Shown here one piece after another: positions 44,943 to 52,364 of a DNA stretch of 64,000 nt (the stretch's first letter is position 1; every line of letters begins with the position of its first letter). The DNA lies in NCBI RefSeq assembly GCF_034043675.1, contig NZ_JAXCLA010000001.1:744001-808000 (forward strand), in the 5' to 3' direction. The notes beneath the pieces were generated by a model that was not told the origin of the DNA, made no database searches, and saw nothing but the letters and a program-made list of their open reading frames with translations. The stretch is from KK5 sp034043675 (lineage in GTDB: Bacteria > Pseudomonadota > Gammaproteobacteria > Burkholderiales > Burkholderiaceae_C). Made by a program: the position numbers and the translations under genes.

Positions 44943-45926
44943 TCAGAGGTCCAATACCAGGCAGGCGCTCTTCGCCCGCGACACGCAGACGGTCATGCAC
45001 GTACGCTTCTCCTCGTCGCTGAGGATGAAGTCCTGGTGGTCGACCTCGCCTTCGAGCACACCGACCTTGCAGGCGCCGCACAGGCCCGAGAGGCAGGAGG
45101 TGGGCACGCGCTGGCCGGCCAGCTCGATGGCGCGAACGATGCTCTGCTCCGGCCCCACCTGAACGGTGATGCCGCTGCGGGCCAGCTTCACCTCGAAGCT
45201 GCCGTCCACCGCGCCGGCGGGCTTCTCCCGCTCCGGCGCCTTGAAGTGCTCGCTGTGCACCGCGCCCGCGGGCCAGTGCGAGGCCGCCGCCGCGCAGGCC
45301 TTCATGAAGCCGCCCGGGCCGCAGAAGTAGATGTGGCCGCCCGGCGCAGGCTCGGCGAGCAGGCCGGCGATATCCAGGCCCTTGGCCGGATCGCCGCCGT
45401 CGAAGTGCAGGTGCAGCCGGCCCTCGGGCACCAGCGCCTGCAGCTCATCGAGGAAGGCCGCGTTGTTCCGAGTGCGCGCGCAGTAGTGCAGCTCGAAGGA
45501 GCGGCCCGCCGCGGCCAGCGCGTGCGCCATCGCCTTCAGCGGCGTGATGCCGATGCCGCCCGCCAGCAGGATGCTATGCGCCGCGTCGGCCGCCAGCGGG
45601 AAGGCGTTGCGCGGCGCACCGAGCGTCAGCGTTTCGCCGACGCGCAGGCGCTCGTGCATCGCCTGCGAGCCGCCGCGGCCCTGGGCCTCGCGCAGCACGC
45701 CCAGGGTCCAGTGCCGGCGCTCGGCCGGGTCGCCGGCCAGCGAGTAGGAGCGCACCACGCCGCCGGGCAGGTGCACGTCCACATGCGCGCCGGGCTCGAA
45801 GCCGGGCAGCTCACGCCCCTCGGGGTCGGCCAGCTCGAAAGCATGGATGCCCTCGGCCTGCCAGCGGATCGCGCGGATGCGGACCTGCAGTGTCGTCAGC
45901 ACCCCGGCCGGCAGCGGCGCATTCAC
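44943..45926 (-). CDS. Phthalate dioxygenase reductase-type ferredoxin oxidoreductase
   Basis: This 327-residue protein is the electron-transfer partner of the Rieske oxygenase. It has a flavin domain (RSYSLAGDP), an NAD domain (ILLAGGIGITPLKAMAHAL) and a C-terminal plant-type 2Fe-2S domain. The cluster cysteines lie in SCLSGLCGAC and a distal CMTVC. Domain order (flavin-NAD-2Fe-2S) is that of the PDR/VanB group. The start is a GTG at 45926 that overlaps the oxygenase stop (GTGA). The frame continues far upstream antisense-like to the oxygenase gene, but that part is not protein-like. Confidence 0.9.
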   Translation of the reverse strand: MNAPLPAGVLTTLQVRIRAIRWQAEGIHAFELADPEGRELPGFEPGAHVDVHLPGGVVRSYSLAGDPAERRHWTLGVLREAQGRGGSQAMHERLRVGETLTLGAPRNAFPLAADAAHSILLAGGIGITPLKAMAHALAAAGRSFELHYCARTRNNAAFLDELQALVPEGRLHLHFDGGDPAKGLDIAGLLAEPAPGGHIYFCGPGGFMKACAAAASHWPAGAVHSEHFKAPEREKPAGAVDGSFEVKLARSGITVQVGPEQSIVRAIELAGQRVPTSCLSGLCGACKVGVLEGEVDHQDFILSDEEKRTCMTVCVSRAKSACLVLDL

Positions 45927-47476
45927 GCATGCCTCCGCGCCAGCACGTCCTGCTGCAGGGCTTCCAGTCTGTCCTTGACGAAGCGCCGGCGCTCCTCGCC
46001 GCGCAGGCTGTCGGACTCGGTCAGGATGACGACGACCTGGCGCGCCAGGTAGCGCCGCAAGGTCACTTCTTCCTCGGTCGTGCGGCCCACCGGCAGCTCG
46101 AACACATTGCCGGCGCAGTAGCTGTTCGGCTGGCCCGCGCAGTCGCGCAGCCACTGGGCGAACTCCTCCGGGCCCGCCTTCGCATTGGTGCCGCGGATGG
46201 CATCGCGCAGCAGCTTGCGGAACATGTAGAGGCCGGCGTCGAACTTGGTCGGATTCTCCAGCGCATGCACGGCGATCGGGCGCTGGCTGACGATTGCCTC
46301 GTAGTCGCCCGGTGCGTACTGGCAGTCCTTGTAGTGCTCGCGGGCACGGTGGTCGGCCGGGATCGGGGGCAGGTCCTGCAGCTTGTACTTGCCGAAGCGC
46401 TCCGGGCGGCGCATCGCGACCTGGCCTTCGAGGAAGTCGATCGTTTCGTAACCGACCAGTGACTTGTCGCCAATGCCGCGCGTATCGATGCCGGGGCCCA
46501 TCACGCGCCAGCCGATCATCTTGGCGTTCTCGTCGTCCACCGGCACGGTCCAGCGGATCATGTGGAAGCGGCCGAACAGCTTCTTGGCCTGGCCGTCCTC
46601 CGAGGTGTAGGCGTGCAGGCTCAGGTTGGGCAGCACCTGGTGCTGGACGCGGATGTACATGTGCTCGTCGTTGGAGCGCCGCGCGCCGGAGCAGGCCAGG
46701 CCGCGCCCGCCGTGGATGGGCACGAACTGCATGTCGGGCGGCACCTCCATCGTCGCGGAGCCGACCTCGTCGAAGGTCGTGCCCTGGTAGTTCTCGCCGG
46801 TCACCTGGCGCTTCGCGTGCAGGGCCATCGTGTGATAGTTGTCGGCCGCGTTGTCCTGCACCTGCAGCCAGTTGCAGTGCTGGAAGTTGCTGTACGGCAC
46901 CAACTCGTCGCCCTCGGCCACGGTGAAGTCGCCCTCCCACTCGGGGAAAGGCGGCTCGACGTCCGGCGGGCCCATGTAGGCAAAGATCAGGCCGTGGCGC
47001 TCGATGGCCTTGTAGGCGCCCTGGCGGATCGAACAGCGGTAGCGCTCGCCCTCTTCCTCCTCGCCCTCGGGGAAGGGCACGCGGATGCAGGCGCCGTCCA
47101 CGTCGAACTGCATGCCGTGGTAGCAGCAGGAGATGCCGTGCTGCTCGATCTTGCCGTACTCCAGCGAGGCTCCGCGGTGCACGCAGTGGGCGTGCAGCAG
47201 GCCCAGCGCGCCACTGCCGTCCTTGAAGCAGACCAGTTCCTCGCCCAGGATCTTCAGGAAGCGCGGCGTATCGCTCAGCTCGATGGACATGCACACCGGG
47301 TGCCAGAAGCGCCGCAGGTACTCGCCCGCCGGCGTGCCGGGGCCGACCTCGGTCAGCTCCGGGTCATGGCCGGGCACCTTGCTGGTGTAGTAGCCGCCAT
47401 AAGGGATCAGCTTCTTCACCGTGGCGCCGCCGGCGCTCTGCCTGTCTTCGAACTTCTCTTGCTTGGGGTCACTCAT
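45923..47476 (-). CDS. Rieske-type aromatic ring-hydroxylating oxygenase, alpha subunit
   Basis: This 517-residue protein carries a Rieske domain in its N-terminal third. The pattern is CVHRGASL with CCYHGMQF about 18 residues later, giving two Cys and two His for the cluster. The mononuclear iron site follows as DNAADNYHTMALHAKR. It belongs to the one-component-terminal-oxygenase group (phthalate 4,5-dioxygenase, vanillate demethylase), though it is longer than typical members by several tens of residues. It should attack an aromatic or aromatic-like acid, using the reductase encoded next to it. The substrate is unknown. Confidence 0.9.
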   Translation of the reverse strand: MSDPKQEKFEDRQSAGGATVKKLIPYGGYYTSKVPGHDPELTEVGPGTPAGEYLRRFWHPVCMSIELSDTPRFLKILGEELVCFKDGSGALGLLHAHCVHRGASLEYGKIEQHGISCCYHGMQFDVDGACIRVPFPEGEEEEGERYRCSIRQGAYKAIERHGLIFAYMGPPDVEPPFPEWEGDFTVAEGDELVPYSNFQHCNWLQVQDNAADNYHTMALHAKRQVTGENYQGTTFDEVGSATMEVPPDMQFVPIHGGRGLACSGARRSNDEHMYIRVQHQVLPNLSLHAYTSEDGQAKKLFGRFHMIRWTVPVDDENAKMIGWRVMGPGIDTRGIGDKSLVGYETIDFLEGQVAMRRPERFGKYKLQDLPPIPADHRAREHYKDCQYAPGDYEAIVSQRPIAVHALENPTKFDAGLYMFRKLLRDAIRGTNAKAGPEEFAQWLRDCAGQPNSYCAGNVFELPVGRTTEEEVTLRRYLARQVVVILTESDSLRGEERRRFVKDRLEALQQDVLARRHA

Positions 47477-47512
47477 GCTGCTTTTCCGTCGGTTTACATA
47501 CCGTGTTCTGAA

Positions 47513-47526
47513 CTCTGTATACAGAG
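47513..47526. promoter_or_regulatory. Perfect palindrome at the Rieske promoter, candidate GntR operator
   Basis: CTCTGTATACAGAG is a perfect 14-bp palindrome 37 bp upstream of the oxygenase start. It overlaps a leftward -10-like TAATCT (47530-47525), whose -35-like TTGGTG is at 47554-47549. The half-site CTCTGTAT recurs at 47623-47630, next to the GntR gene. The size and symmetry fit a GntR/FadR-type dimer acting as repressor. Confidence 0.65.
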
Positions 47527-47552
47527 ATTAGGTTAAAAATGAGGCCAACACC

Positions 47553-47568
47553 AAAGGGTTTACCCTTT
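47553..47568. promoter_or_regulatory. Second palindrome upstream of the Rieske promoter
   Basis: AAAGGGTTTACCCTTT consists of 7-bp perfect arms around a TT centre and abuts the -35-like element of the leftward oxygenase promoter. Its sequence is unrelated to the CTCTGTATACAGAG palindrome, so it probably binds a different protein or forms a cruciform or hairpin. Confidence 0.5.
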
Positions 47569-47648
47569 ATTTATCTGAATCGCATCGGCTGGGCGGCGTT
47601 CTTGGTCGTTCTGTACGTTGCGCTCTGTATCCAATTTAAAATTTGTTC

Positions 47649-48338
47649 ATGCGCCTGAACACTCAGAACCTGCCGACCAAGACCGACTACGTGGACACCG
47701 TCTACCGGGTGCTGCTCGACGCGATCACCGACGGAAGCCTCGCCCCCGGCGAGCGGCTGACGCAGGAGGAGATCGCCGAGCAGCTGCACGTCTCGCGCTC
47801 GCCGGTGCTGCAGGCGCTGCGCCTGCTGAAGAAGGACGGCCTGATCGAGGACGCGCCCGGCCGCGGCGTCCAGGTCGTGGCGCTAGACCCGGCCTGGGTG
47901 GCGCATCTGTACCAGGTGCGCGGCGCGCTGGACGTGCTGGCCGCGCGCCTCGCGGCCGAAGCCCGCCATGCGCTCGACCCCGCCCTGATCGAGCGTGGCC
48001 GCCGCGCCGTCGAGGGCGAAGACCTGCAGGCGATCGTCGACGCCGACCTGGCCTTCCACAACGCGATCTACGCCGCCTCCGGCAATCCGCTGATCGCCGA
48101 GAACGCCGGCCGCTACTGGACGCACCTGCGCCGCGTGATGGGTGCCGTGCACCGCAGCTCCAGCGGCCGCAGCAATCTGTGGGACGAGCATCAGGCGATC
48201 GCCGATGCCATCGCCCAGGGCGATGCCGAGCGTGCCGTGATGCTGACCGAGCTGCACATCCGCCGGGCCAGCGAGAACCTCGTGGCCCGGCTCGGCGAGA
48301 TGCTGCAACTCAGCGCCGCGCCTTCCGCATCACGTTGA
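47649..48338 (+). CDS. GntR family regulator (FadR/FCD subfamily)
   Basis: This 229-residue regulator has an N-terminal GntR winged helix at about residues 12-75 (ERLTQEEIAEQLHVSRSPVLQALRLLKKDGLIE). A C-terminal FCD ligand domain follows, with metal or ligand His in LAFHNAIYAASGNPLI and LWDEHQAIADAI. It is divergent from the Rieske genes and convergent with the MFS gene, overlapping its end by 29 bp. By position it controls the oxygenase genes, responding to an acid ligand. The ATG at 47649 is chosen; a TTG two codons upstream is less likely. Confidence 0.9.
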   Translation: MRLNTQNLPTKTDYVDTVYRVLLDAITDGSLAPGERLTQEEIAEQLHVSRSPVLQALRLLKKDGLIEDAPGRGVQVVALDPAWVAHLYQVRGALDVLAARLAAEARHALDPALIERGRRAVEGEDLQAIVDADLAFHNAIYAASGNPLIAENAGRYWTHLRRVMGAVHRSSSGRSNLWDEHQAIADAIAQGDAERAVMLTELHIRRASENLVARLGEMLQLSAAPSASR

Positions 48339-49632
48339 CCAGCTTCGCCGGCACGGTGAACACCAGGATGCTGCCGATCACCATGCTGGCCGCCAGGCCC
48401 AGCACGCCGGCGCCAGTGGTGCCGCTGCTGGTCTGCACCCAGCCGATCACGTAGGGGCTGACGACACCCGACAGGCTGCCGACCGAGTTGGCGAGCGCGA
48501 TGCCCGCCGCCGCCGCGCCGCCGCTCAGCATGGCCGGTGGCATGACCCAGAACTGCGAGATCGTCGTCATCACGCCCATCGTGCCGATCGTCAGCGCCAC
48601 CATGGCCAGCAAGGTGTCGTGCGCGAAGTACACGCTGGCGCACAGGGCCAGCGCACCGATCACGCCGGCGCCGGAAAGATGCCAGCGCCGCTCGCCGGTG
48701 GCGTCGGAGCTGCGGCCCACCAGCACCATCGCGACGGCCGCCGCGGCGTAGGGGATCGAGGACAGCAGGCCGATCTCCAGCGGATCGGTCACGCCGCTGG
48801 CCTTGACGATGCTGGGCAGCCAGAAGCTCACGCCGTACAGGCCCATCGTGAAGAAGAAGTAGATGCCGCTGAGCAGCAGCACGCGCGGGTTGGTGAGCCC
48901 GTCCTTGATCGAGTGCAGGTGCTGGCCCTGCTGCTCGGCAGCGAGGTCACGCTGGATCAGCGCCTTCTCGTCGGCGCGAAGCCACTTGGCGTCAGACACC
49001 CGGTCGTCGAGGAAGAAGAAGGCCCAGACGCCGATCACCACGGTGGGCAGCCCCTCCAGCAGGAACAGCCACTGCCAGCCGGCCATGCCGTGCACGCCGC
49101 TGAAGTGGTTCATGATCCAGCCCGACAGCGGTCCGCCGACGACGCCCGAGATCGGGATGCCCGTCATGAACAGGCCGGTCACCTTGCTGCGGCGGCTGTT
49201 CGGGAACCAGTAGGTCAAGTACAGCAGGATGGCCGGGAAGAAGCCGGCCTCCGCCACGCCGAGGAAGAAACGCAGCACGTAGAAGCTGATGGGCCCGCTG
49301 ACGAACATCATCAGCGCCGAGATCAGGCCCCAGGTGACCATGATCCGCGCGATCCAGCGCCGCGCGCCGACCTTCAGCAGCACGAGGTTGCTGGGCACCT
49401 CGAACATCAGGTAGCCGATGAAGAAGATGCCGGCACCCAGCCCGTACATCGCGTCGCTGAGTCCCAGGTCCTTGCTCATCTGCAGCTTGGCGAAGCTGAC
49501 GTTGATGCGGTCCAGGTAGGCGCAGACGTAGCAGAGGAACAGGAAGGGCAATAGTCGCCAAGCGACCTTCGAATAAGTGCTGGCGGCCTCGCCCGCGGTG
49601 CGGACCGGATGGCTGGCTAGATCGGAATACAT
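48310..49632 (-). CDS. MFS transporter, ACS (anion:cation symporter) family
   Basis: This 440-residue carrier has the ACS family pattern: LCYVCAYLDRINVSFAKLQMSKDLGL at helix 1, GYLMFEVPSNLVLLKVGARRWIARIM and RFFLGVAEAGFFPAILLYLTYWFP. Family members import organic anions such as phthalate, 4-hydroxyphenylacetate, hexuronates and tartrate. It lies between the Rieske/GntR genes and the class II aldolase gene, so it probably imports the substrate for this catabolic region. Its 3' end overlaps gntR by 29 bp. Confidence 0.9.
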   Translation of the reverse strand: MYSDLASHPVRTAGEAASTYSKVAWRLLPFLFLCYVCAYLDRINVSFAKLQMSKDLGLSDAMYGLGAGIFFIGYLMFEVPSNLVLLKVGARRWIARIMVTWGLISALMMFVSGPISFYVLRFFLGVAEAGFFPAILLYLTYWFPNSRRSKVTGLFMTGIPISGVVGGPLSGWIMNHFSGVHGMAGWQWLFLLEGLPTVVIGVWAFFFLDDRVSDAKWLRADEKALIQRDLAAEQQGQHLHSIKDGLTNPRVLLLSGIYFFFTMGLYGVSFWLPSIVKASGVTDPLEIGLLSSIPYAAAAVAMVLVGRSSDATGERRWHLSGAGVIGALALCASVYFAHDTLLAMVALTIGTMGVMTTISQFWVMPPAMLSGGAAAAGIALANSVGSLSGVVSPYVIGWVQTSSGTTGAGVLGLAASMVIGSILVFTVPAKLVNVMRKARR

Positions 49633-49721
49633 GATTCCTTGTCTCCTGGTTTATGGGAATGGCTGCGCCAGCCGGCCTCTGTACGGGCCGGTTGTTGATC
49701 TGGCGCTTTGGGGGAACCGCC

Positions 49722-50588
49722 CTAGCGGAACATGTCCGGTTGCGTCTCGGCGATGTGCTCGTAGATCGCCTGGAAGTGCAGCCAGCCGATGTATTCGGAG
49801 CCCACGTGCTCGCGGCTGTAGCGCGAGCGCTCGGGCGACACCAGCATCGGCTTGTGGCCCGTGGCCTCGACCAGCAGTTGCTGCTTGCAGCAGCGCTCCA
49901 GCGCGATGAACCAGAAGGCCGCGGCCTCGATGCTGTGGCGGCTGGCGGTCAGCAGGCCGTGGTTCTGGTGGATGGCCGCCTTCACGTCCTTGAACCAGTC
50001 GCAGACGGCCATGCCGGCCTTCTCCTCGACGGCCACCTGGCCGGCCTCGTCCTTGATGACCACGTGGTCCTCGAAGAAGGCCGCCGCGTCCTGCGAGATC
50101 GGTTCCAGCGGCCGGCCCAGCGCGGCGAAGGCGGTGCCGTAGGTCGTGTGCGCATGGCACATCGCGAGGATGTCCGGATGCGCCTCGTGCACGGCCGCAT
50201 GCAGCACGAAGCCGGCGCGGTTGATCGCGTGGCGGCCCTGCACGACGCGGCCCTTGTGGTCGGCCAGGATCAGGTTGGAGACCTTGACCTGGGCGAAGTG
50301 CACGGCCATCGGGTTGGTCCAGTACAGCTCCGGATGCTCCGGATCACGCACGGTCAGGTGGCCGGCGAAGCCGTAGTCGAAGCCTTCCAGCGCGAAGGCG
50401 CGGCAGGCGGCGACCAGGCGCTCCTTCAGGTGCTGGCGCTCGGCGGCCACGTCCTCGAAGACGGGCTTCTCCGGAAAGATCAGGCCGGGCTGCTCGGGCT
50501 GGTAGATGGAGGTGCGGCCGTCGCGCAGCAGCGGTGCGGTGGTGGGCTTGCTGCTGGCTTGCGGGCGGTCAAGAACGGTCGTTGACAT
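49722..50588 (-). CDS. Class II aldolase/adducin family protein
   Basis: This 288-residue protein is a class II aldolase/adducin domain protein. The metal-site histidines are in MCHAHTTYG near residues 143-150 and in IHQNHGLLTA later. The family includes fuculose-phosphate and similar aldolases, epimerases and decarboxylases of dicarboxylic aromatic acids. The N-terminal 60 residues are an unconserved extension. It is upstream of the MFS importer (89-bp gap) on the same strand and divergent from a LysR gene. The reaction is unknown. Confidence 0.87.
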   Translation of the reverse strand: MSTTVLDRPQASSKPTTAPLLRDGRTSIYQPEQPGLIFPEKPVFEDVAAERQHLKERLVAACRAFALEGFDYGFAGHLTVRDPEHPELYWTNPMAVHFAQVKVSNLILADHKGRVVQGRHAINRAGFVLHAAVHEAHPDILAMCHAHTTYGTAFAALGRPLEPISQDAAAFFEDHVVIKDEAGQVAVEEKAGMAVCDWFKDVKAAIHQNHGLLTASRHSIEAAAFWFIALERCCKQQLLVEATGHKPMLVSPERSRYSREHVGSEYIGWLHFQAIYEHIAETQPDMFR

Positions 50589-50654
50589 GCGGGTCGGTCC
50601 TCAATGCGTGTGGTGATGCGGTATGAGTGCATCTTCGAATTCCGCCGCATGAAT

Positions 50655-50672
50655 GACAAACGATCGTTGTTC
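50655..50672. promoter_or_regulatory. Palindrome between aldolase and LysR genes
   Basis: The core AACGATCGTT (50659-50668) is a perfect palindrome, and outer GA/TC pairs extend the dyad to 18 bases with two mismatches. It lies midway between the divergent aldolase and LysR genes, where a LysR-type or GntR-type protein would bind. Confidence 0.4.
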
Positions 50673-50728
50673 AACTTCATGTGAGCGCCATTCACACAAA
50701 GCGCCGGCTGGGCCACACTGCGACCACG

Positions 50729-51622
50729 ATGAGAAAGATCCCGAACTTCGTACTGCTGCGCGCCTTCGAGGCCGCGGCCCGGCTGCAGAGCTTCACGGGC
50801 GCAGCGCACGAGCTGCACCTGACGCCCTCGGCCATCAGCCACCAGATCCGTGAGCTGGAGGCTCACTTCGGCCGCGCGCTGTTCCTGCGCAGCCATCGCC
50901 GCGTCGACCTGACGCCCGAGGGCCGGCGGCTCTCCGAAGGCCTCACGCGCGTGTTCGATGCGCTGGATGCCAGTTGCTCCGAGGTGGCCCTGGCGCCGTC
51001 GAACCAGGTGCTGTCCGTCTACTGCGCGCCGAGCTTCGCCGCCAAGTGGTTGGGGCCGCGGCTGGCCGGCTTCATGCAGCAGCATCCGGAGATCACGATC
51101 CGCCTCACCTCCGGCGCCGAGCCGATGGACCTGACCCAGGCCCGCGAGGTGGACCTGGCGATCAGCTACGGCCATGCGCTGCAGCGCCCCGGCGTGGTGG
51201 TGACGCCGCTGGGCAAGGAGCGCATCGCGCCGCTGTGCGCACCCTCGCTAAAGCCGCCCAAGCGCGCCTGGAAGGAACTGATCGGTGAATTGACCCTGAT
51301 CGACTCGCAGCTCAACAACGTCACCTGGCGCGACTGGTTCGCGCTGAACGGCCTGGTGATGCCTCAGCGCCCGCACCAGTCCTTCGACCGCGGCGCGCTG
51401 GCCATCTCCGCCGCGGTGGACGGCCTGGGCGTCACCCTGGAGAGCGTGCGCTTCGCCGCGCGCGAGCTGCAGCGCGGCGAACTGGTCGAAGTGGGCGCCA
51501 AGGTCTTCAAGACCATCGAGCGGGAGATGCACTTCCTCTCGCTGCGCACGAACGAGCAACGGGTGGAGAAGGTGCGCTGCTTCAGCGAGTGGCTGCTGAA
51601 GCAGTTGAAGGTCAGCGCTTGA
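50729..51622 (+). CDS. LysR family regulator (GcvA-like)
   Basis: This 297-residue LysR-type regulator has the winged helix at about residues 5-65 (LRAFEAAARLQSFTGAAHELHLTPSAISHQIRELE) and a GcvA-like ligand-binding domain. It is divergent from the aldolase-MFS genes and most likely controls them, classically as an activator in the presence of pathway metabolites. The ATG at 50729 is chosen because the conserved region begins at residue 2. Its 3' end overlaps vapC by 11 bp. Confidence 0.9.
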   Translation: MRKIPNFVLLRAFEAAARLQSFTGAAHELHLTPSAISHQIRELEAHFGRALFLRSHRRVDLTPEGRRLSEGLTRVFDALDASCSEVALAPSNQVLSVYCAPSFAAKWLGPRLAGFMQQHPEITIRLTSGAEPMDLTQAREVDLAISYGHALQRPGVVVTPLGKERIAPLCAPSLKPPKRAWKELIGELTLIDSQLNNVTWRDWFALNGLVMPQRPHQSFDRGALAISAAVDGLGVTLESVRFAARELQRGELVEVGAKVFKTIEREMHFLSLRTNEQRVEKVRCFSEWLLKQLKVSA

Positions 51623-52013
51623 TCGTGGCGAGAACGTTCAACGCCAGACCATGAGCGGCCTTGGCAAGCCGGTCATCGTTGGTCCACAGCGCCGAGCAGC
51701 CGTGGTGCATCGCGCAGGCCAGGTGCAAAGCATCGGGCGTCTTGAGCCCGAAGCGAGCGCGGAGTTCGGTGGCTTGCTGGAATACCGGCTCCGTCATCTC
51801 CAGCAACTTCAACTCACCCAACGCGGTTTCGAAGCGGCGTTGAAGCAGCACATGGCCGTCGCGCATCGGCTTGACCAGGCACTCCATGCGAACCAGCGGT
51901 GACACGCACAGCTGCAGGGGCGGCACCGATGCGATGGCCGTCACGGCGGGCGGTCCAAAGACCGGATCCTGCTCGATGGCGTAGATCAGCAGGCAACTGT
52001 CCAGGTAGATCAA
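51612..52013 (-). CDS. vapC: PIN-domain toxin (VapC family)
   Basis: This 133-residue PIN-domain ribonuclease has the acidic quartet expected of VapC toxins: Asp5 (MIYLDSCLLIY), Glu44 (VRMECLV), Asp94 (TPDALHLA) and Asp113/114 (TNDDRL). VapC enzymes cleave tRNA or rRNA when the antitoxin is degraded. Its ATG overlaps the antitoxin stop by 4 bp, the usual order of antitoxin first. The active site looks intact. Confidence 0.92.
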   Translation of the reverse strand: MIYLDSCLLIYAIEQDPVFGPPAVTAIASVPPLQLCVSPLVRMECLVKPMRDGHVLLQRRFETALGELKLLEMTEPVFQQATELRARFGLKTPDALHLACAMHHGCSALWTNDDRLAKAAHGLALNVLATIKR

Positions 52014-52276
52014 TCCCAGCTCTCGCGCTCAGCCTGGATGCCTGCTTCGATCAGCTCATGGCTGCGCTGCAGATGCGCCGGCAAGGGGTTGGCGCGCAGC
52101 CAGGCCACAAAGTCCCTGGGCCGTTCCTGGCCAGTCTCTGCGGAGTCCGTCGGGTGGATGGGCACCAGCTTCGCAACCGGCTGGCCGCGATTGGCGATCA
52201 CGACCTCTTCTCCCGCCTGCGCGGATCGGATCAGTTGCGACAGGCTGTTCTTCGCTTCCAGCACGTTGACCTGCAT
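52010..52276 (-). CDS. Phd/YefM-type antitoxin
   Basis: This 88-residue antitoxin has the Phd/YefM DNA-binding half (VNVLEAKNSLSQLIRSAQAGEEVVIANRGQPVAKLVPI) and a C-terminal tail rich in charged and aromatic residues that would wrap the toxin. The ATG at 52276 is preferred to one five codons upstream because family members begin at this point. It pairs with the adjacent PIN toxin and should autorepress the promoter through repeats at 52316-52359. Confidence 0.9.
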   Translation of the reverse strand: MQVNVLEAKNSLSQLIRSAQAGEEVVIANRGQPVAKLVPIHPTDSAETGQERPRDFVAWLRANPLPAHLQRSHELIEAGIQAERESWD

Positions 52277-52315
52277 CACGAGCACCTCCACAACAACAGA
52301 TGGCTCATTTTACAC

Positions 52316-52359
52316 AACCTGGCCAGACTGATGAAAACATAGCCATATCTAGCCAGGTT
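52316..52359. promoter_or_regulatory. Repeats upstream of the toxin-antitoxin pair
   Basis: AACCTGGC (52316-52323) and GCCAGGTT (52352-52359) are perfect inverted repeats. Between and within them TGGCCA (52320), TAGCCA (52340) and TAGCCA (52350) recur at 20- and 10-bp spacing, placing them on one helix face. This is the expected layout of an autoregulatory antitoxin operator. Confidence 0.5.
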
Positions 52360-52364
52360 ATCAA

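Noticed and set aside
44943..47294. 783-codon frame reading through from inside the oxygenase gene into the reductase
   Set aside because: The first 455 codons are an out-of-frame shadow of the Rieske gene. The real reductase begins at the GTG overlapping the oxygenase stop.
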